Source: Papio anubis (lineage: Eukaryota > Chordata > Mammalia > Primates > Cercopithecidae). From it: 64,000 nt of DNA. The number at the start of each line of letters is the position of its first letter. Position 1 is the first letter of the stretch. The position numbers and the translations under genes are program-made. This document shows, piece by piece, positions 46,522 to 58,279 of this stretch. The stretch spans positions 5,694,538-5,758,537 of the forward strand of contig NC_044981.1 in assembly GCF_008728515.1 (NCBI RefSeq), in the 5' to 3' direction. The notes below the pieces were generated by a model that was not told the DNA's origin, made no database searches, and saw nothing but the letters and a program-made list of their open reading frames with translations.

Positions 46522-46793
46522 AGGCTGGGCACAGTCACTCATGCCTGTAATCCCAGCACTTTGGGAGGCCAAGGGGGGCAGATTATTTGAGGGGAGGAGT
46601 TTGAGAACAGTCTGGCCAACATGACAAAACCCCATCTCTACCAAAAATATAAAATTTAGCCGGTTGTGGTGGCACGTGCCTGTAGTCCCAGCTACTCAGG
46701 AGGCTGAGGCAGGAGAATTGCTTGAACCAGGGAGGCAGGGGTTGAACATGCCACAGCACTCCAGCCTGGGCAATAGAGCAAGACTCTGTCTCA
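46522..46793 (+). mobile_element. Alu, sense, small right-arm deletion
   Basis: A complete left arm. The right arm lacks about 20 bp before 'ccacagcactccagcctggg'. It ends in a TAAA-expanded tail. Confidence 0.9.
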
Positions 46794-46797
46794 AAAA

Positions 46798-46833
<36 letters not shown>
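46794..46833. repeat. (TAAA)n microsatellite, Alu tail
   Basis: About 9-10 AAAT units. Confidence 0.95.
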
Positions 46834-46930
46834 AAAAATGCTGCCCAGTTGCCCAGTGACAGAGCCAAGTCTTGCTTTCCAAGCCTGGGCTCTCTCTCCT
46901 ACACTAACTACCTGGCTCCATGCTGCCCAG

Positions 46931-47692
46931 TCCTGGGCTGGCTGCAGGAGGCTGCTGCACTACCCACCTCAAACCACACAAGCACTGGCAGTAACAAGAG
47001 ACCATAGAGAACCTAGAGTTTTCCAGTGGGGTGTGGTTCTCTGGCTGCCGTAGGCTGCCAGGGATCCCTTAGATTGCAGACGCCACAGTTCTTTCTTGCC
47101 ACCTCTGGAAGTGAGGCTGCAGCACCACGAGCCAGGCAGCAGGAAAGGAGGAAGTCTCGCTTCTTGCCAGACATATTGTTTAACTGCAACAGTCAGTTCT
47201 CCAAAAGCTCTGCCGGAAGCCCACCCCAGAAACTCAAGGGAGGAAACTGACGGCCTTCCTGGGGTTTTCTTAACTGTGCTTTGCTTTTCCGCTCTGCAGG
47301 AAAGATGCAACCTGGGCCAGAGGCCCCTGGAGGCTGTGCCTGACCCCAGACAGCTCAGACGAACCTGAGCAGCCATTAGCAGCTGTGTGGGCTCCTTTGC
47401 ACTGTGGGGCTGCTCCTGGGGTGAACGATGTCTTCGTGTGTGTATGGGGTTCGGGGGCTGAGCTGGCTGACTTGCAAAGGACACACCGTGGCCCAGCCCT
47501 GGGCAGCATCCAGCCTGCTTAGGTGGCCTTCTGTGGGCTTGGCCACAGACACTGAGGCCTTTCTCTGTTTCACTTCCTTGTGCCAGCTTGGCTGTGTGTG
47601 AACAAAGGAATCACAAGCACACACCTCTCTGAGCTCACACTTGTATAAAGTTGCACTGAAGAGCTTGGTGAATCAAAGTTCAAGAAGGGTGA
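46931..47692. other. No supported gene; unique DNA
   Basis: A 171-codon minus frame (47484-46969) has no recognisable domain and overlaps other long frames on the plus strand. Confidence 0.5.
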
Positions 47693-47990
47693 CTTGGCCA
47701 GACTTGGTGGCTCACTCCTGTAATCCCAACACTTTGGGAGGCTGAGGGGGGGCAGATCACTTGAACCCAGGAGTTCAAGACCAGCTTGGGCAACACAGAA
47801 AGACCCTGTCTCAAAAAAAAAAAATTAAAAATTAGCTAGGTGTGGTGAGGTGTGCCTGTATTCCCAGCTACTCTGGAGGCTGAGGTGGGAGGATTGCTTG
47901 AGCCTGGGAGGTTGAGACTGTAGTGAGCTGTGATCATGCCATTGCACTCCAGCTTGGGTGACAGAGCAGGACCCCATCTCTTAAATTTAA
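47693..47990 (+). mobile_element. AluJ-like, sense
   Basis: A dimeric Alu with a mid A-run at 47813-47824 and AluJ-type 'aagaccagcttgggcaacac'. It runs into a purine tract. Confidence 0.9.
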
Positions 47991-47994
47991 AAAC

Positions 47995-48223
47995 AGGAAG
48001 AGAAAGGAGAAGGAGGAGGAGAAGAAGAGGAAGAGGAAGAGGAGGAGGAGGAAGAAGAAGAAGAAGAGGAGGAGGAGGAGGAGGAATGAGGAGGAGGAGG
48101 AGGAATGAAGAGAAGGAGGAGGAGGAGGAAGAGGAGGGGGGAGAGAAGGAGAATGGAGAAGAAAGAGAATGGAGGAGATGGAGAAGGGAGGAGATGGAGA
48201 AGGGAGGAGATGGAGAAGGAGGA
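47995..48223 (+). repeat. 229-bp polypurine (GGA/GAA)n tract
   Basis: Nearly all A and G, with only about 7 pyrimidines. It starts at the A-tail of the AluJ. The last part is three 16-bp units GGAGGAGATGGAGAAG (48171-48218). Minus-strand frames of serine and proline repeats here are low-complexity artefacts. Confidence 0.95.
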
Positions 48224-48284
48224 CACCTCAGAAGCCCTCAATAAAAACAGGGAGGAAGGTAACAAAAACATCAAAGCTGCTGAG

Positions 48285-48440
48285 TCTGGTGCCAGGAGCA
48301 GGGGCCTTAAAAGCTGCGTGACTTTGTCATTTGAGTTAACCTCTCCGATCCTCAACTTCTTCTTTGTGAAGTGGGAATAAGATTTTTTTGTGAGTTTGTT
48401 CTGAGACTCATAAGTGACGTGTGTAAAGTTGTTGGCTCCT
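48285..48440 (+). mobile_element. MIR, sense
   Basis: 'agctgcgtgactttgtcatt' and 'gatcctcaacttcttctttg' match MIR order. Confidence 0.5.
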
Positions 48441-48689
48441 GGTCTCTTTTATCATCTGGGGTTAAGCTTAGAAGTGGGCACAGGTGCTGGCAGCTGTGGA
48501 ATGATGGGGAGGTTGCAGGGTGGGTCCCCTGGTCACAGAGAGCTCCTCACTGCCAGGGCTCAGGTGCCCCCTCACTGGAAAGGCCTCACTGCCAGGGTTC
48601 GGAGCTCCCTTACTGGAGAGAGACTTCCTGAGTGTTGCAAGCTACATGGACAGACCATGTGAGATCAAGCGTCCAGACCCCTGGGCCGA

Positions 48690-48830
48690 GTAAATCTTGG
48701 GCCAAGATTGTGTGGCTTTAGGGGACATTATGGAGCCTCTCTGGGCCTCAGCTCCTCCTCTGTAGACTGGGGACTGTGGTGGTGATAATGGTACCTATGC
48801 ATATAGAGACTGACAGGTACTGATGAAACA
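48690..48830 (+). mobile_element. MIR, sense
   Basis: 'gggcctcagctcctcctctg', 'tagactggggact' and 'gataatggtacctatgc' match MIR. Confidence 0.6.
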
Positions 48831-48884
48831 GAGCTAGGGATGTCTGTCTCACGTCAAAGGGCTTTCAAACAGCTCTTATTTTTA

Positions 48885-48991
48885 ATAAAAATCATTATAT
48901 CAGTATACATTAATATGTAATTATATTATGTTAATATATAATAATTATATATTAATTATATTAATTATTAAAATATAATAATAATTATTAG
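48885..48991. repeat. AT-rich low-complexity region
   Basis: About 107 bp of ATTA/TAAT words with almost no G or C. Confidence 0.9.
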
Positions 48992-50733
48992 CTAGCCCTG
49001 GGAGAAGGTTATCATGAAGTTTTTTGGAGGGAGGTCAGATGACAGCTCGTCAAGGTAACAGAGTGCAAGAGAAGAGCCTGCCTCGGTTGGGGGTGGTCAG
49101 GGCCTGGGCACCGCAGGGAGACACAGGGGCGCCTGGGGTAGGACTGAGACCCCTTCTCTTGCTCAGTCCACTTTTTCAAGTCAACAATGACATGTGTGCC
49201 AGGCTCTAGCCCTTGATCACAGCTTCCCCTGAGAGGGGCATCTGTGGGATGTCTTGCAAGGCCAGGGGGATCTGGAAGTACATCCCTTCCATAGGCTGCA
49301 TCCCAGCGTCAAAAGGAGACCTCGGGGGCCCACCTGCCCCTCCGGCCTGCCCCTGTCCCTGGCCCAGAGAACTGAGCTGAGCCACCTGTCTGTGCTACCA
49401 AAAACACACCCTGTCTGTCCCAGCTTGAGTTCCACAGAGTAAGTTACCTGAGGGGCATGTGCTGGCCAGTGGCCAAGTGAGCTCATCCATCTGCCCAGGG
49501 CAGCGTTTTAGAACAGGGACTGGAAATAGTGTCCAGGTTGTAACGAGTTTTTGGAAGAGGGGAGGGGTGGAGAACAGAGGAGGAGGGGGCCGTGCAGCGG
49601 GAGAGAGGAGTCACCCAAGGCTTCTCCTCTCCGGCATTTAATGGGGAAATGAGATATTTCCCAGGCAATTGCTTTTAAGTGACTATTGAAATTAATGCCT
49701 CGTTCCAGCAGCACATCTTTGTTAGAACATTAGCCTCTCAGAGGGAGCAAGAAAATGAGAAGGGAAGAAAAAAAAAAAAAAAAACCTACCTGAAATGAGC
49801 CCAGCAGAGAAGGCTGAGGACAGAGGACGTGGGGCCCCGGAGTGCTTGGGGGTGAAGTGACTCTGGGATCATGCCAGGGGCCTAAGCGCTGAGGAGCCTT
49901 GGTGGCCTGGGGAGACTGTTCTGCCTGAGGGCCACCCTCCTCTGCCACCTGGGGCCGGGGTATGGTTGCTGAGTGACAGGACAACTTGGGGTCCACTGGA
50001 TGGGCCCTGGTGATGTCCCTGCTCGGCCTGTGGGCTCCCTGGCCTTCTGAGGTGGCGGGGAGGCTCTGGGCCCGCATGTGGTCTCTCACAGGCTTTGGGG
50101 CCGCATTCCCAGTTTCTCAGTTTCCCCAACATTGGCGGTTCACTGAGATGTTAGGGACCCCCGTAGTGATAATAACCGCTGAGATTTATGAGCGCTGCCT
50201 ACCTGTGAGGCACAGTCCCAGGAGGAGCAGCCTGGGTTCCTACTGGGGAGAACCCCTTGAGCCAGCGTGAAGGCTGTGACCTTCCCAGGTCTTACGGGTG
50301 GGGATTTCACAGAGCCGAGACACATGCCTTGCTTCACTTGAAGCCTGAAGAGGCTCCTGTTTGTTCTTTGATTTGGGTGGGGGCGGGGGTTGCATTTTCC
50401 CCCTTTTTTTTTTTTTGCTTTGTTTCTGTGCACGTATAGAATTGAGCCAAATGGAATAGACGCTTTAAACTCTGAATGCATTTTGCCATTGTTTTTTAAA
50501 AAAGCTTGTTCTCATTTAAATTCATGGCATCAGTGAATGAGAGTGTTTATCTTACGATATCCTCACCAGCTTTATGTATTATGCTTTTCAAATTTGTGCC
50601 AATTTTAGAGTGGGAAAATGGTTGTGAATGTGAACTTATAAAAGAAAGAATTGTTGGCTGTTGTGAAAAATAAATATTTGTGTTTGTTTCCTAAAAAGTA
50701 GAGTTGGATCCCTAAGAATACCCAATATTGTCA
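48992..50733. other. No supported gene; unique DNA
   Basis: No repeat recognised except an A18-type run at 49768-49786 and a T-run at 50404-50416. The segment 50440-50700 is AT-rich and non-repeat, with 'aaaaataaatatttgtg', and could be a 3' UTR-like or conserved patch, but nothing decides this. Confidence 0.45.
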
Positions 50734-50744
50734 AACAACAGCAG

Positions 50745-51052
50745 GCAGCCAGGTGCGGTGGCTCACACCTGTAATCCTAGCCTTTGAGAGGCCAAGGCAG
50801 TGGATCACTTGAGGTCAGGAGTTCGAGATCAGCCTGGCCAACATGGTGAAACCCTGTCTCTACTAAAATACAAAAATTAGCCAGGGTTAGTTGTGGGCAC
50901 CTGTGATCCCAGCTACTCAGGAGACTGAGGCAGGAGAATCACTTGAACCCAGGAGGCAGAGGTTGCAGTGAGCTGCGATCACGCCATTGTACTCCAGCCT
51001 GGACAACAGAACAAGGCTCTGTCTCAAAACAAAACAAAACAAAACAACAAAA
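50745..51052 (+). mobile_element. Alu (AluS-like), sense
   Basis: A full-length Alu with a (CAAAA)n tail. Duplication AACAACAGCAG at 50734-50744 and 51053-51063. Confidence 0.95.
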
Positions 51053-51063
51053 AACAACAGCAG

Positions 51064-52264
51064 CCACCTGCTCCTTGAGCAGCCTTGAATGTCTATTCTC
51101 CTGTGAGCTCTGGTAAGGAAAATCCTCTTGGGATTTGCTGCCGTCCTCCCCTCCAGGGCTGGCACACAGGATGAGTACTCCAGGCTGGATTTAATAGAGA
51201 TGCAATCGGATACCTGTGACATGGACTCCAGCTGGAGGCTAGCACGCTCTGTCCTGCTTTGGAAACTCTAGAGCTAGAGTTTGGGCGTGAAGTCAGCACA
51301 GCTGATACAGTTGTCAGGGGGAGGGGGGTTGGTTGGCTGTGATTCTGAGCCACCGGGGCCACTTGGGAAGGTTGGCTTTGCTATGCTGCAGTAGGAACTT
51401 CTTGGACATGTAGTACCCAAAGTCTGGATATTCCCTTGCTGGGCTGCATGCATCCAGGATGAGTTAAACCCTGGTCCCACCTGCTCTGACCATAGCCCTC
51501 TCCGGAGCCTCTTCCAAGCCTCAGTGCTACAGGATGAAATTGACAGAGAGAGACCCTTTTAGGCTTGAGGAAAAGGACAGTCGCTGGATAACCAGAGCTG
51601 TGGAAAATAGGGACAAGGCTTGACCAGGCGAAGCCATCGACTTGGGAGAAGGCAGGAGAAGCTTGGGTCAGGTGGGGCTCCAGCGGGGCTTCTTGTCCCC
51701 AGAGGGGCCTTGGATCACAAGGTCCCGAAGCTCCCCTGATTCCAGGATTCTGCAAAAGAGTGAACCAAGAACAACCTAGAGCACTGGTCTCTGAATCAAA
51801 AAACAGACAGCACCTCAGGCCCAGAGGTGGGCACGGAGGGAACAGGCTGTTATGCAGCTGTGTGACCCCGGGCATGTCACTGGGCCTAACTTCTTCACCT
51901 AGAAAATGATGGCTAGGGCAAACTCTGAGGAATGATTTTATTTTGGGCTTTGTGCATGCAGCCAGGTCTATGTGAGCCACAAAGATAGCTCCTCCCTCTC
52001 TGCATCTTCCAAACCTACCAAAGAAGAACCGAGGCTGACAGAATAGAAACGGGGACGCTGAGGAGGTGGGACTGGAGGCGTCCTCGTTCCTTTCTTGGTA
52101 TGGCCTGAGCTCCCTCTGCCTCCAGACAGGCCACTCCTCGGGCTTCCATTTGCACATCTTATCCCTTTGATGGTAGAACATGCCCTACCTGCTCGCAGGT
52201 TTGACGAGAAGCAAACATTTGGTTCCATTTATTGGGTTAGCTCAGGGCCACTGCTTTCTAGGTA
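51064..52264. other. No recognised gene; contains a 266-codon minus frame
   Basis: Unique DNA except a MIR-like piece at 51850-51950. The minus frame 52181-51381 is the longest in the window. Its start context is 'gggcatgt' (G at -3, T at +4). I see no known domain, signal peptide or splice evidence, and it includes the MIR, so a real gene is unlikely. Confidence 0.4.
51850..51950 (+). mobile_element. MIR, sense
   Basis: 'agctgtgtgaccccgggcatg' with 'tcttcacctagaaaatgatg'. Confidence 0.6.
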
Positions 52265-52410
52265 TGATTTCACTTAGTCTTTCACACAAACCGTGAGGTT
52301 GACATCATGTTTACCCCCATAACACAGATGAGAAAACCAAGGGTTAGAGGACAGGCAGTGAGGGGCAGGCAAAGCCAGGGCTCAGATCTATTCTGGCTTC
52401 AGAGCCTCGA
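52265..52410 (-). mobile_element. MIR, antisense
   Basis: 'cataacacagatgagaaaacc' and 'ggcaaagccagggctcagat' match the antisense MIR core. Confidence 0.65.
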
Positions 52411-52802
52411 CTCTCTCACAAATAGAATATTTTCTTCTAAAAGTCATAGCACTGTCTTTGGGGTGGGGTGGGGCATGGATTTTCTTGTTGAAAAAGATCT
52501 AGAGCTCTCATATGGAAATGGGTCCACAGAGGCAAGGAGCCTGGCCAGGAGTTGCAACACTGATGGATGGACACTTTTGGAAGGTGCTGGGAATGGGCAT
52601 GCTGTCAGAGTCACCGGCCACTGCTCTCACCTGTACGTGGTATTCAGTACTGGTCCGTGTACCCGGCCAGTTACCTCGCAAGTCCACAAGAGTGGGCACA
52701 TGCCTGGAGAATGAGGATGAGGCGGGGAGGGTGAGGAGGGAACACTGGGGCATAATGCAGGGTCCTACCTGGGGGATTGGTTATTGATTGGGAGCTCCCT
52801 GG
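52411..52802. other. No gene; unique DNA
   Basis: Nothing recognised. Confidence 0.5.
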
Positions 52803-53045
52803 GCAAGTGAGGCAGGTAAGGGCAGATGAGGCAGGTAAGACTAGGTGAGGGCAGGTGAGGACAAATGAGGCTAGGTGAGCCTAGGTGAGGACAGGTGAGG
52901 CAGGTGAGGGCAGGTGAGGACAGCTGAGACTAGGTGAGACTAGGTGAGGGCAGGTGAGGACAAATGAGCCTAGGTGAGGACAGGTGAGGACAGGTGAGGC
53001 AGGTGAGGGCAGTTGAAGTCAGATGAGGGCAGGTGAAGCCAGGTA
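52803..53045 (+). repeat. Decamer minisatellite (GGTGAGGNCA-like)
   Basis: About 24 tandem units of roughly 10 bp. Units read CAGGTGAGG, TAGGTGAGN, CAGGTAAGN or CAAATGAGN. A longer order is visible: the run 'ctaggtgagggcaggtgagg' with 'acaaatgag' appears near 52841 and again near 52941. The tract holds nine CAGGTG words, three CAGGTAAG words and six TAGGTGAG words. Confidence 0.95.
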
Positions 53046-53987
53046 AGGGCCTGGGCTTTACTGGGAGATGCAGAAAGGCAACGACAACACTGAAGAGCAA
53101 ACGGAGACTTGCTGAGCCTGAGGACATCCAATCACATGCGTTCCCCGGAGTCCCTTTGTTTTCTGCTCCAGCCTCATACGACGCCCTTCCCCGCACCCGA
53201 CCTGCCTCTGCGGTTGCAAAGTGCCATGTGCTTTAGGACTAGCCGGACACTGTGGCTGAAGAGAAACCTGTGCTCTGTCCTGGAGAATCTTCCCAGTGAA
53301 GGGACTAGAAAATACAGTGAAGTTGAGGGGAGCAGGTACGTGGGCCCTGCTTGGGGCTGATGGGAAGACAGGAGGAAACTACATGGGATGCCAGCTCCAG
53401 AACATGAGCCAGTGTGTGACCCTGCTCTGACCACTCTGAGTACTGCAGGTGTCCACAGAGGCTGCACGGTGGCTCCTTACAGATGTGACACCTACTGCCA
53501 CTGCCTCAGTTGCTCCACATGCCAAGCTTCCAGGAGAGAGGACAGATTTTCTCAGGTTCCAGTGATACATTGAGCAAAGCAGGAAGGAGAGCTGAATGCC
53601 ACTGCTGCTGTCAGAGATGCTGGGAGAAGCCAGCAATTTCTGTCCCTCCCCTGGAAGGACCTTGGGCGTCCTGATACCCCGTGGTAGCCACCGACCAGCG
53701 CAGCTCTTCAAGACACTACTAGAAAAGTGTCCCCTCGCCTCCCTGCTACTGCTGCCCAAATGAGGTGAGTTTCTGCTCTACTTTTCTGCAAGTGACCTTC
53801 TGCCAGCACCGAGGGTGTTCTGTCCTTTAGAATTCATCATCCTTGGAGGGTCCTTTCACAGATCTCTCCAGCCTTCCCTGTGGAAACAGATCAGCAGACA
53901 CTCTTGTAGTCGTCCATCCACGGCTTAGAGGGATTCCTTGGTTTCAAAGAAACCTGAACTGTCATGTGTGTGGGGGGTTGTTGAATT
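53046..53987. other. No supported gene; unique DNA
   Basis: Frames up to 126 codons without domains. Confidence 0.5.
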
Positions 53988-54085
53988 AGGAAGCCTGGAT
54001 TCCCTTCATACTTCTACTTACACAGCTGTGTGACCTTGGACAAGTCACTTAACTTCTCTGGGCTTGTTTCCTCATTGATAAATGT
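53988..54085 (+). mobile_element. MIR, sense
   Basis: 'acagctgtgtgaccttggac' and 'aagtcacttaacttctctgg' are near-consensus MIR core. Confidence 0.8.
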
Positions 54086-55116
54086 ACACCAACCAACCAG
54101 ATGACCTGGAAGGTTCTAGCCAAATTGAAACTCTGCAACTCTTGCTGAGATCATGCAGCAGTTTCTCTTCCCCAGGCCCAGGGAAGCAGATAGTACAGAA
54201 ATTTGTCACTGGAGGTTGGCTAAACATTGGGGCCTGGGGACTGGGGACCCTGGGCACAGTGACTCATGTTCTTCCCACCCTCACCTATGACATGCCAGTT
54301 TAGACACCACCTGCGAGGCTGTCCTTACTGATTTCCATGACAACAGCAGAGCACTGGGTACAGGACAAGCTTGCTACCCCTGGGTGTGAGGCTGAGCAGG
54401 CCTGGAAGAAACAAGGCTGCTGGACTGAGCTTGAGGCCAGCCGCTCATTTCACCACGCTGAGCTGTAGTCACATCCCCGGGTAGCACTGTGCCTTCCCCA
54501 GAATATGACTGAGCAGCATTATGTCTGCAGTGCTAAGCGGGTGTGATCAATAGATGGAGAGCTGTGACCAGCTGGGCTGTGATGTGGAGCCTGCAATCAG
54601 GCTGCCTGGGGGAAATTCAGGAGGCCAGCCATCGTTTTTAACCAGGGCAGCCCCGAGAGTGTCTGCAGGGGCTGCATGCCCTGAGCAGATCCTCACAGAT
54701 GCTGATCAGGGCGGCTTCTGGGCTCCACCTGGCATAGAAAAGCCAGCAAAGCTCCAGGGGCCTCCCTTCTTTCCTGGCAGAGAAAGAGCAGGTGGATTCA
54801 GAGTCCGGTGAGGCTGTTGTGAGCTCCGCCGCGATCTAGGGAGAGCCAGCACCACCAGCAAGTGAGTCCTGATAGATTGTCTCAGGCTGTAAGATGGAGG
54901 AGGGGGCATGAGAGCTACCCATTGGTGGCTGGCCAAGGACAGCCGCAGCCCAGGTGGTTACTTGCAGAAGAAAGGCAGCCACTTATGAACACTAAAATCG
55001 CAGGGGAGGGCTTCTCCAGGCAATGCTGGGCAGTATGTGTGCCAGTGGAGGCTGGCTGGCTCCTGGTGCCGACTCATCACTTCCCAAGGATGTGGCCCTT
55101 TGGGGAATGCCTCCCA
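54086..55116. other. No gene or recognised repeat
   Basis: Unique DNA. Confidence 0.5.
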
Positions 55117-55210
55117 ATTTTCTCCTCGGTAAAATGGGCCTAGGTTACAGTGTGTGCGGGTGAACTGAGATGCTTCCCGTGAGCTCCCAGGATGGAATAA
55201 ATGCTCTCTT
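55117..55210 (+). mobile_element. Possible MIR 3' fragment
   Basis: 'ctcggtaaaatgggccta' followed by 'ggaataaatgctctc'. Weak. Confidence 0.4.
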
Positions 55211-55639
55211 TATAAGGGACAGGGAACCTGCCTTGGAGCTTTCTCCATGACTGAGTTAGAGGAGTAAGCAATCCTTCTCTCCAGCCCAGCGCTGTGTTCC
55301 TCTGAAGAATCCTTCGGTCAGTTGGGCATTGAGAAAGGGGTGGCTTGGAGATGTAGGAAAGTGTAAAATGTTCCCTGTCCTCTGGTTCTCAATTTGAGTG
55401 TGTGGTCATGGAGTAATTAGAAATAACACTCCAAAATGCAGGATCCAATGTCATGCGTATACAAATTGTTCCCTAACGCTGAACTCAAGTCCCTGTGCTT
55501 CCAGAATTAATAAACTAGTGAAAATAGTGGGAGGGACAATACCCAATCCATTTGAACGTAGGTACTACATTTCACTCTGGACAGCAAATATGTTTCTAGA
55601 AAGTTCCACATGGCATGAGCATTTTGTAAATTGAATTAC

Positions 55640-56500
55640 ATATGTTTTTTGAAAAATGCTTTTTGTTGATCTATAATGCACGTGCCCAAAAGTGCACCAA
55701 CTGAACATACCTGTGTAACCAGTTTAGATCAAGAAATAGAACATAATCTAAACTTCTACATTTCCTCCAGTCATTTATCCCCTCAGGATAATCACCATCA
55801 TGGCTTCTAAGAACATAGATTAATTTTGTCAGGTTTTACTTTATTTAAAAGGATTCATACAGTTTATACTCTTTTGTGTCTATCTTCTTTGGCTTAGCTT
55901 TGTGTTTGTAAATTTCATTCATGTTGTTCTATGTAGTTGTAAATTTGTGTCCATTGCTGTAAAATATTCCATTGTGTGAATATATCACCATTTCTTGATA
56001 TCCATCCTACTATTAATTAGCATTCATGTAACTACCAGTTTTATCCTATAACAAATAGTGCTGCTAGTATATCCTAGTACATGTGTTTCGGTGAATGTAT
56101 ATGTGCATTTCTGTTAGGCATATACCTAAGAGTGGAGTCTTTGAGTCAAGGTTATATGCATACTCAGCTGTACAGAAATTGTCAAATCGGTTTCTACAGC
56201 AGTTGTAGCAATTCGGCAACTCGACAGCAGTGTGTAGAAGTTCCAGTTGCTCCACATCCTTGACAACACTTACTATTTTCGGTTTTAACTATTATGATGG
56301 GCTCTATTGGTATTAGATTATGGCTTTAACTTGCATTTTCCTGATGAATAATGAAATGTAGCATATTCTATGTTTATTAGCCATTTAAAGGTTAGATCCT
56401 CTAACCTTGTAAAGAAAATGCTTATCCAAATATTTTGTGCATTTTTCTGTTTGGATATCAGTCTTATTCTTGTTGATTTGTAAGAGTTCTAGGAGGACAA
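55640..56500 (-). mobile_element. Old L1 (L1M-type) fragment, antisense
   Basis: Antisense L1 3' region and ORF2 text: 'cataatctaaacttctac', 'tgctgtaaaatattccattg', 'aacaaatagtgctgct' and 'tgatgaataatgaaatg'. Diverged. Confidence 0.65.
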
Positions 56501-57380
56501 TTCCTTTGAAATTGGGGAACTTTTTGTGATATGAATAACATTTGGGTCTACATTTAGAAATCTAAATACTGGGTTTTCTTAGAAGCAGATCACTGTATAC
56601 ACACTTAGAAATTTCAACAGTGAGGTAAATCTAAGCATGGGGAAAATCAGCCTCAAATGTTCCTGAATACAAAGCTTCCTCTCCAAAGATGAGAAGACTA
56701 CTGCTTTTTCCTCCAGTTTATTTCATGCTGGTGTGGCAAATGGGGGTGGGAAAGGTCATTCCGTATGGTGTGTTGGAACAAGGAGGACAGTGAATTAAGT
56801 GACTGGTGGACAATGAGGAAAGAGATAAATGGGTCAACCAAAAAAAGACTTACAGTTCTGCAGTCGGGCTTGTTTCATATCAATGTGCTCACATCAATGT
56901 CCTCAACAAGCACTAGTGGGATGAAATTTCATCTGACAGGGGATTTCTGATAGATAACAAATGAGTGGTGGGGGATTTACACGTTAGATGAGCAAGTATC
57001 TAGAGATTCATTGTTAGCTCATCTAAGAAAAATGCCTTTGTTTAATTTAGGGACAGTTGTAAAAGCCAAAACATGGAACAAAAGTATCTCTGGAAGCCAC
57101 CCAAAAGAGAGTAGATGCGCTACCAGGCATACTTTAAGACTCCTCTCTTATCCTAGGTGTGAGGCACAAGGACTAACCTCAAATCCTAAGTCTACATTTC
57201 AGACAGTGGCCCAGCCACCAGCTGTGTTCTGTCACCTACCCTGCCATATGCAGCTCTTTGGTGCTATTATCAAAGGAATTTCCCGTTTTAATTTCCATTT
57301 TATACAATGTAATATAGCAACATAAACATAATTATCCTTAGTGAAATTAAAATGAAACCAAAGAAAAGTTTCCTTGGCTT
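56501..57380. other. No gene or recognised repeat
   Basis: AT-rich unique DNA with one 104-codon chance frame (57011-57325 +). Confidence 0.5.
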
Positions 57381-57662
57381 TCATTCATTCAATAAACTCA
57401 AGCACCTAATATATGCTAGGTATCATGCTAGAAGATAAATAAATAGCACAAGGTCTTCCCCGCAGGGAGCTCACAGTACTGTGGGGGAAATGAAGAAGTA
57501 AATAGTTAATTTCAAGATAATGTAGTGGCTGTGAGATGGAAGTTTTTAGGGCGTTAACAGGGATGGAGGACCTAACCAGTGGCTGAGGAAGACAGGCAGG
57601 GGTGAGAAGTATTGGGAAAGGCTTCCAGAAAGAGTTAATGCCTTCAAGTCTATTTCTTCCTA
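57381..57662 (-). mobile_element. L2 fragment, antisense
   Basis: 'cattcattcaataaactc', 'taatatatgctaggtatcatg' and 'gggagctcacagtactgtg' follow the antisense L2 end. Confidence 0.8.
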
Positions 57663-58279
57663 TCATCCGTGAAGGGGATATGTGGGAGAAAAGTCAGGAA
57701 TTTACAAACCCCACCATGCATTTGAGGAGAAGGAAAAAATTTCCAATTTTCTGTTATTCCTAGGGTCCTCATGACTTATATTAATGAACATTTTTTTTTG
57801 CCTCTCATTTTGAACATGAATTCAATGAAATTTAATTAAAATGATGTAAAATGTGACCTTGTGTGAATTAATTAATGTTAGTAAAAATGAGCCTTTTTCC
57901 CCTTTTTCTTTTCAATTACTCACATATGGAAACCCAAGAAAATATTTGCCATCCCTTGACTAAGCACTGTCAGGACTCATGGTTTTCAACATCTTTCTCC
58001 TGCTTACAACCATAAGAATAGGCAGATGGCCAATGAGGGGAGGAAGGTAAATGCAAGAATTTGTTATGCTGGAATTCAGCAGACTCTCTCTAACATGTGG
58101 GGTTTAAGATTAGTGGAATCATGAATAAGAGAAGTGGGAAAGAGGTAATTACAAATCAGAGTGGTGGGTATAAGCTAAGAATCTACTTAGAAAGCTGACT
58201 GAGCCACTAAGAAAGGGGTTGTGCTAGTCAGAAACCCTTTCTCTGCTCTTCTCAAAGAACATGGAACAAATTACCAGTT
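57663..58279. other. No gene or recognised repeat
   Basis: AT-rich unique DNA. Confidence 0.5.

Larger units (their letters stand above)
46400..46930 (-). mobile_element. MIR, antisense, split by an Alu
   Basis: 'ttatacagttgaggaaactg' and 'ctcagagaagctaagtaac' (to 46521), then 'cagtgacagagccaagtcttgc' after the Alu (46855 on). Confidence 0.65.

Noticed and set aside
47930..48355. Glu/Arg-rich and Ser/Pro-rich frames on either strand
   Set aside because: Low-complexity translation of the polypurine tract.
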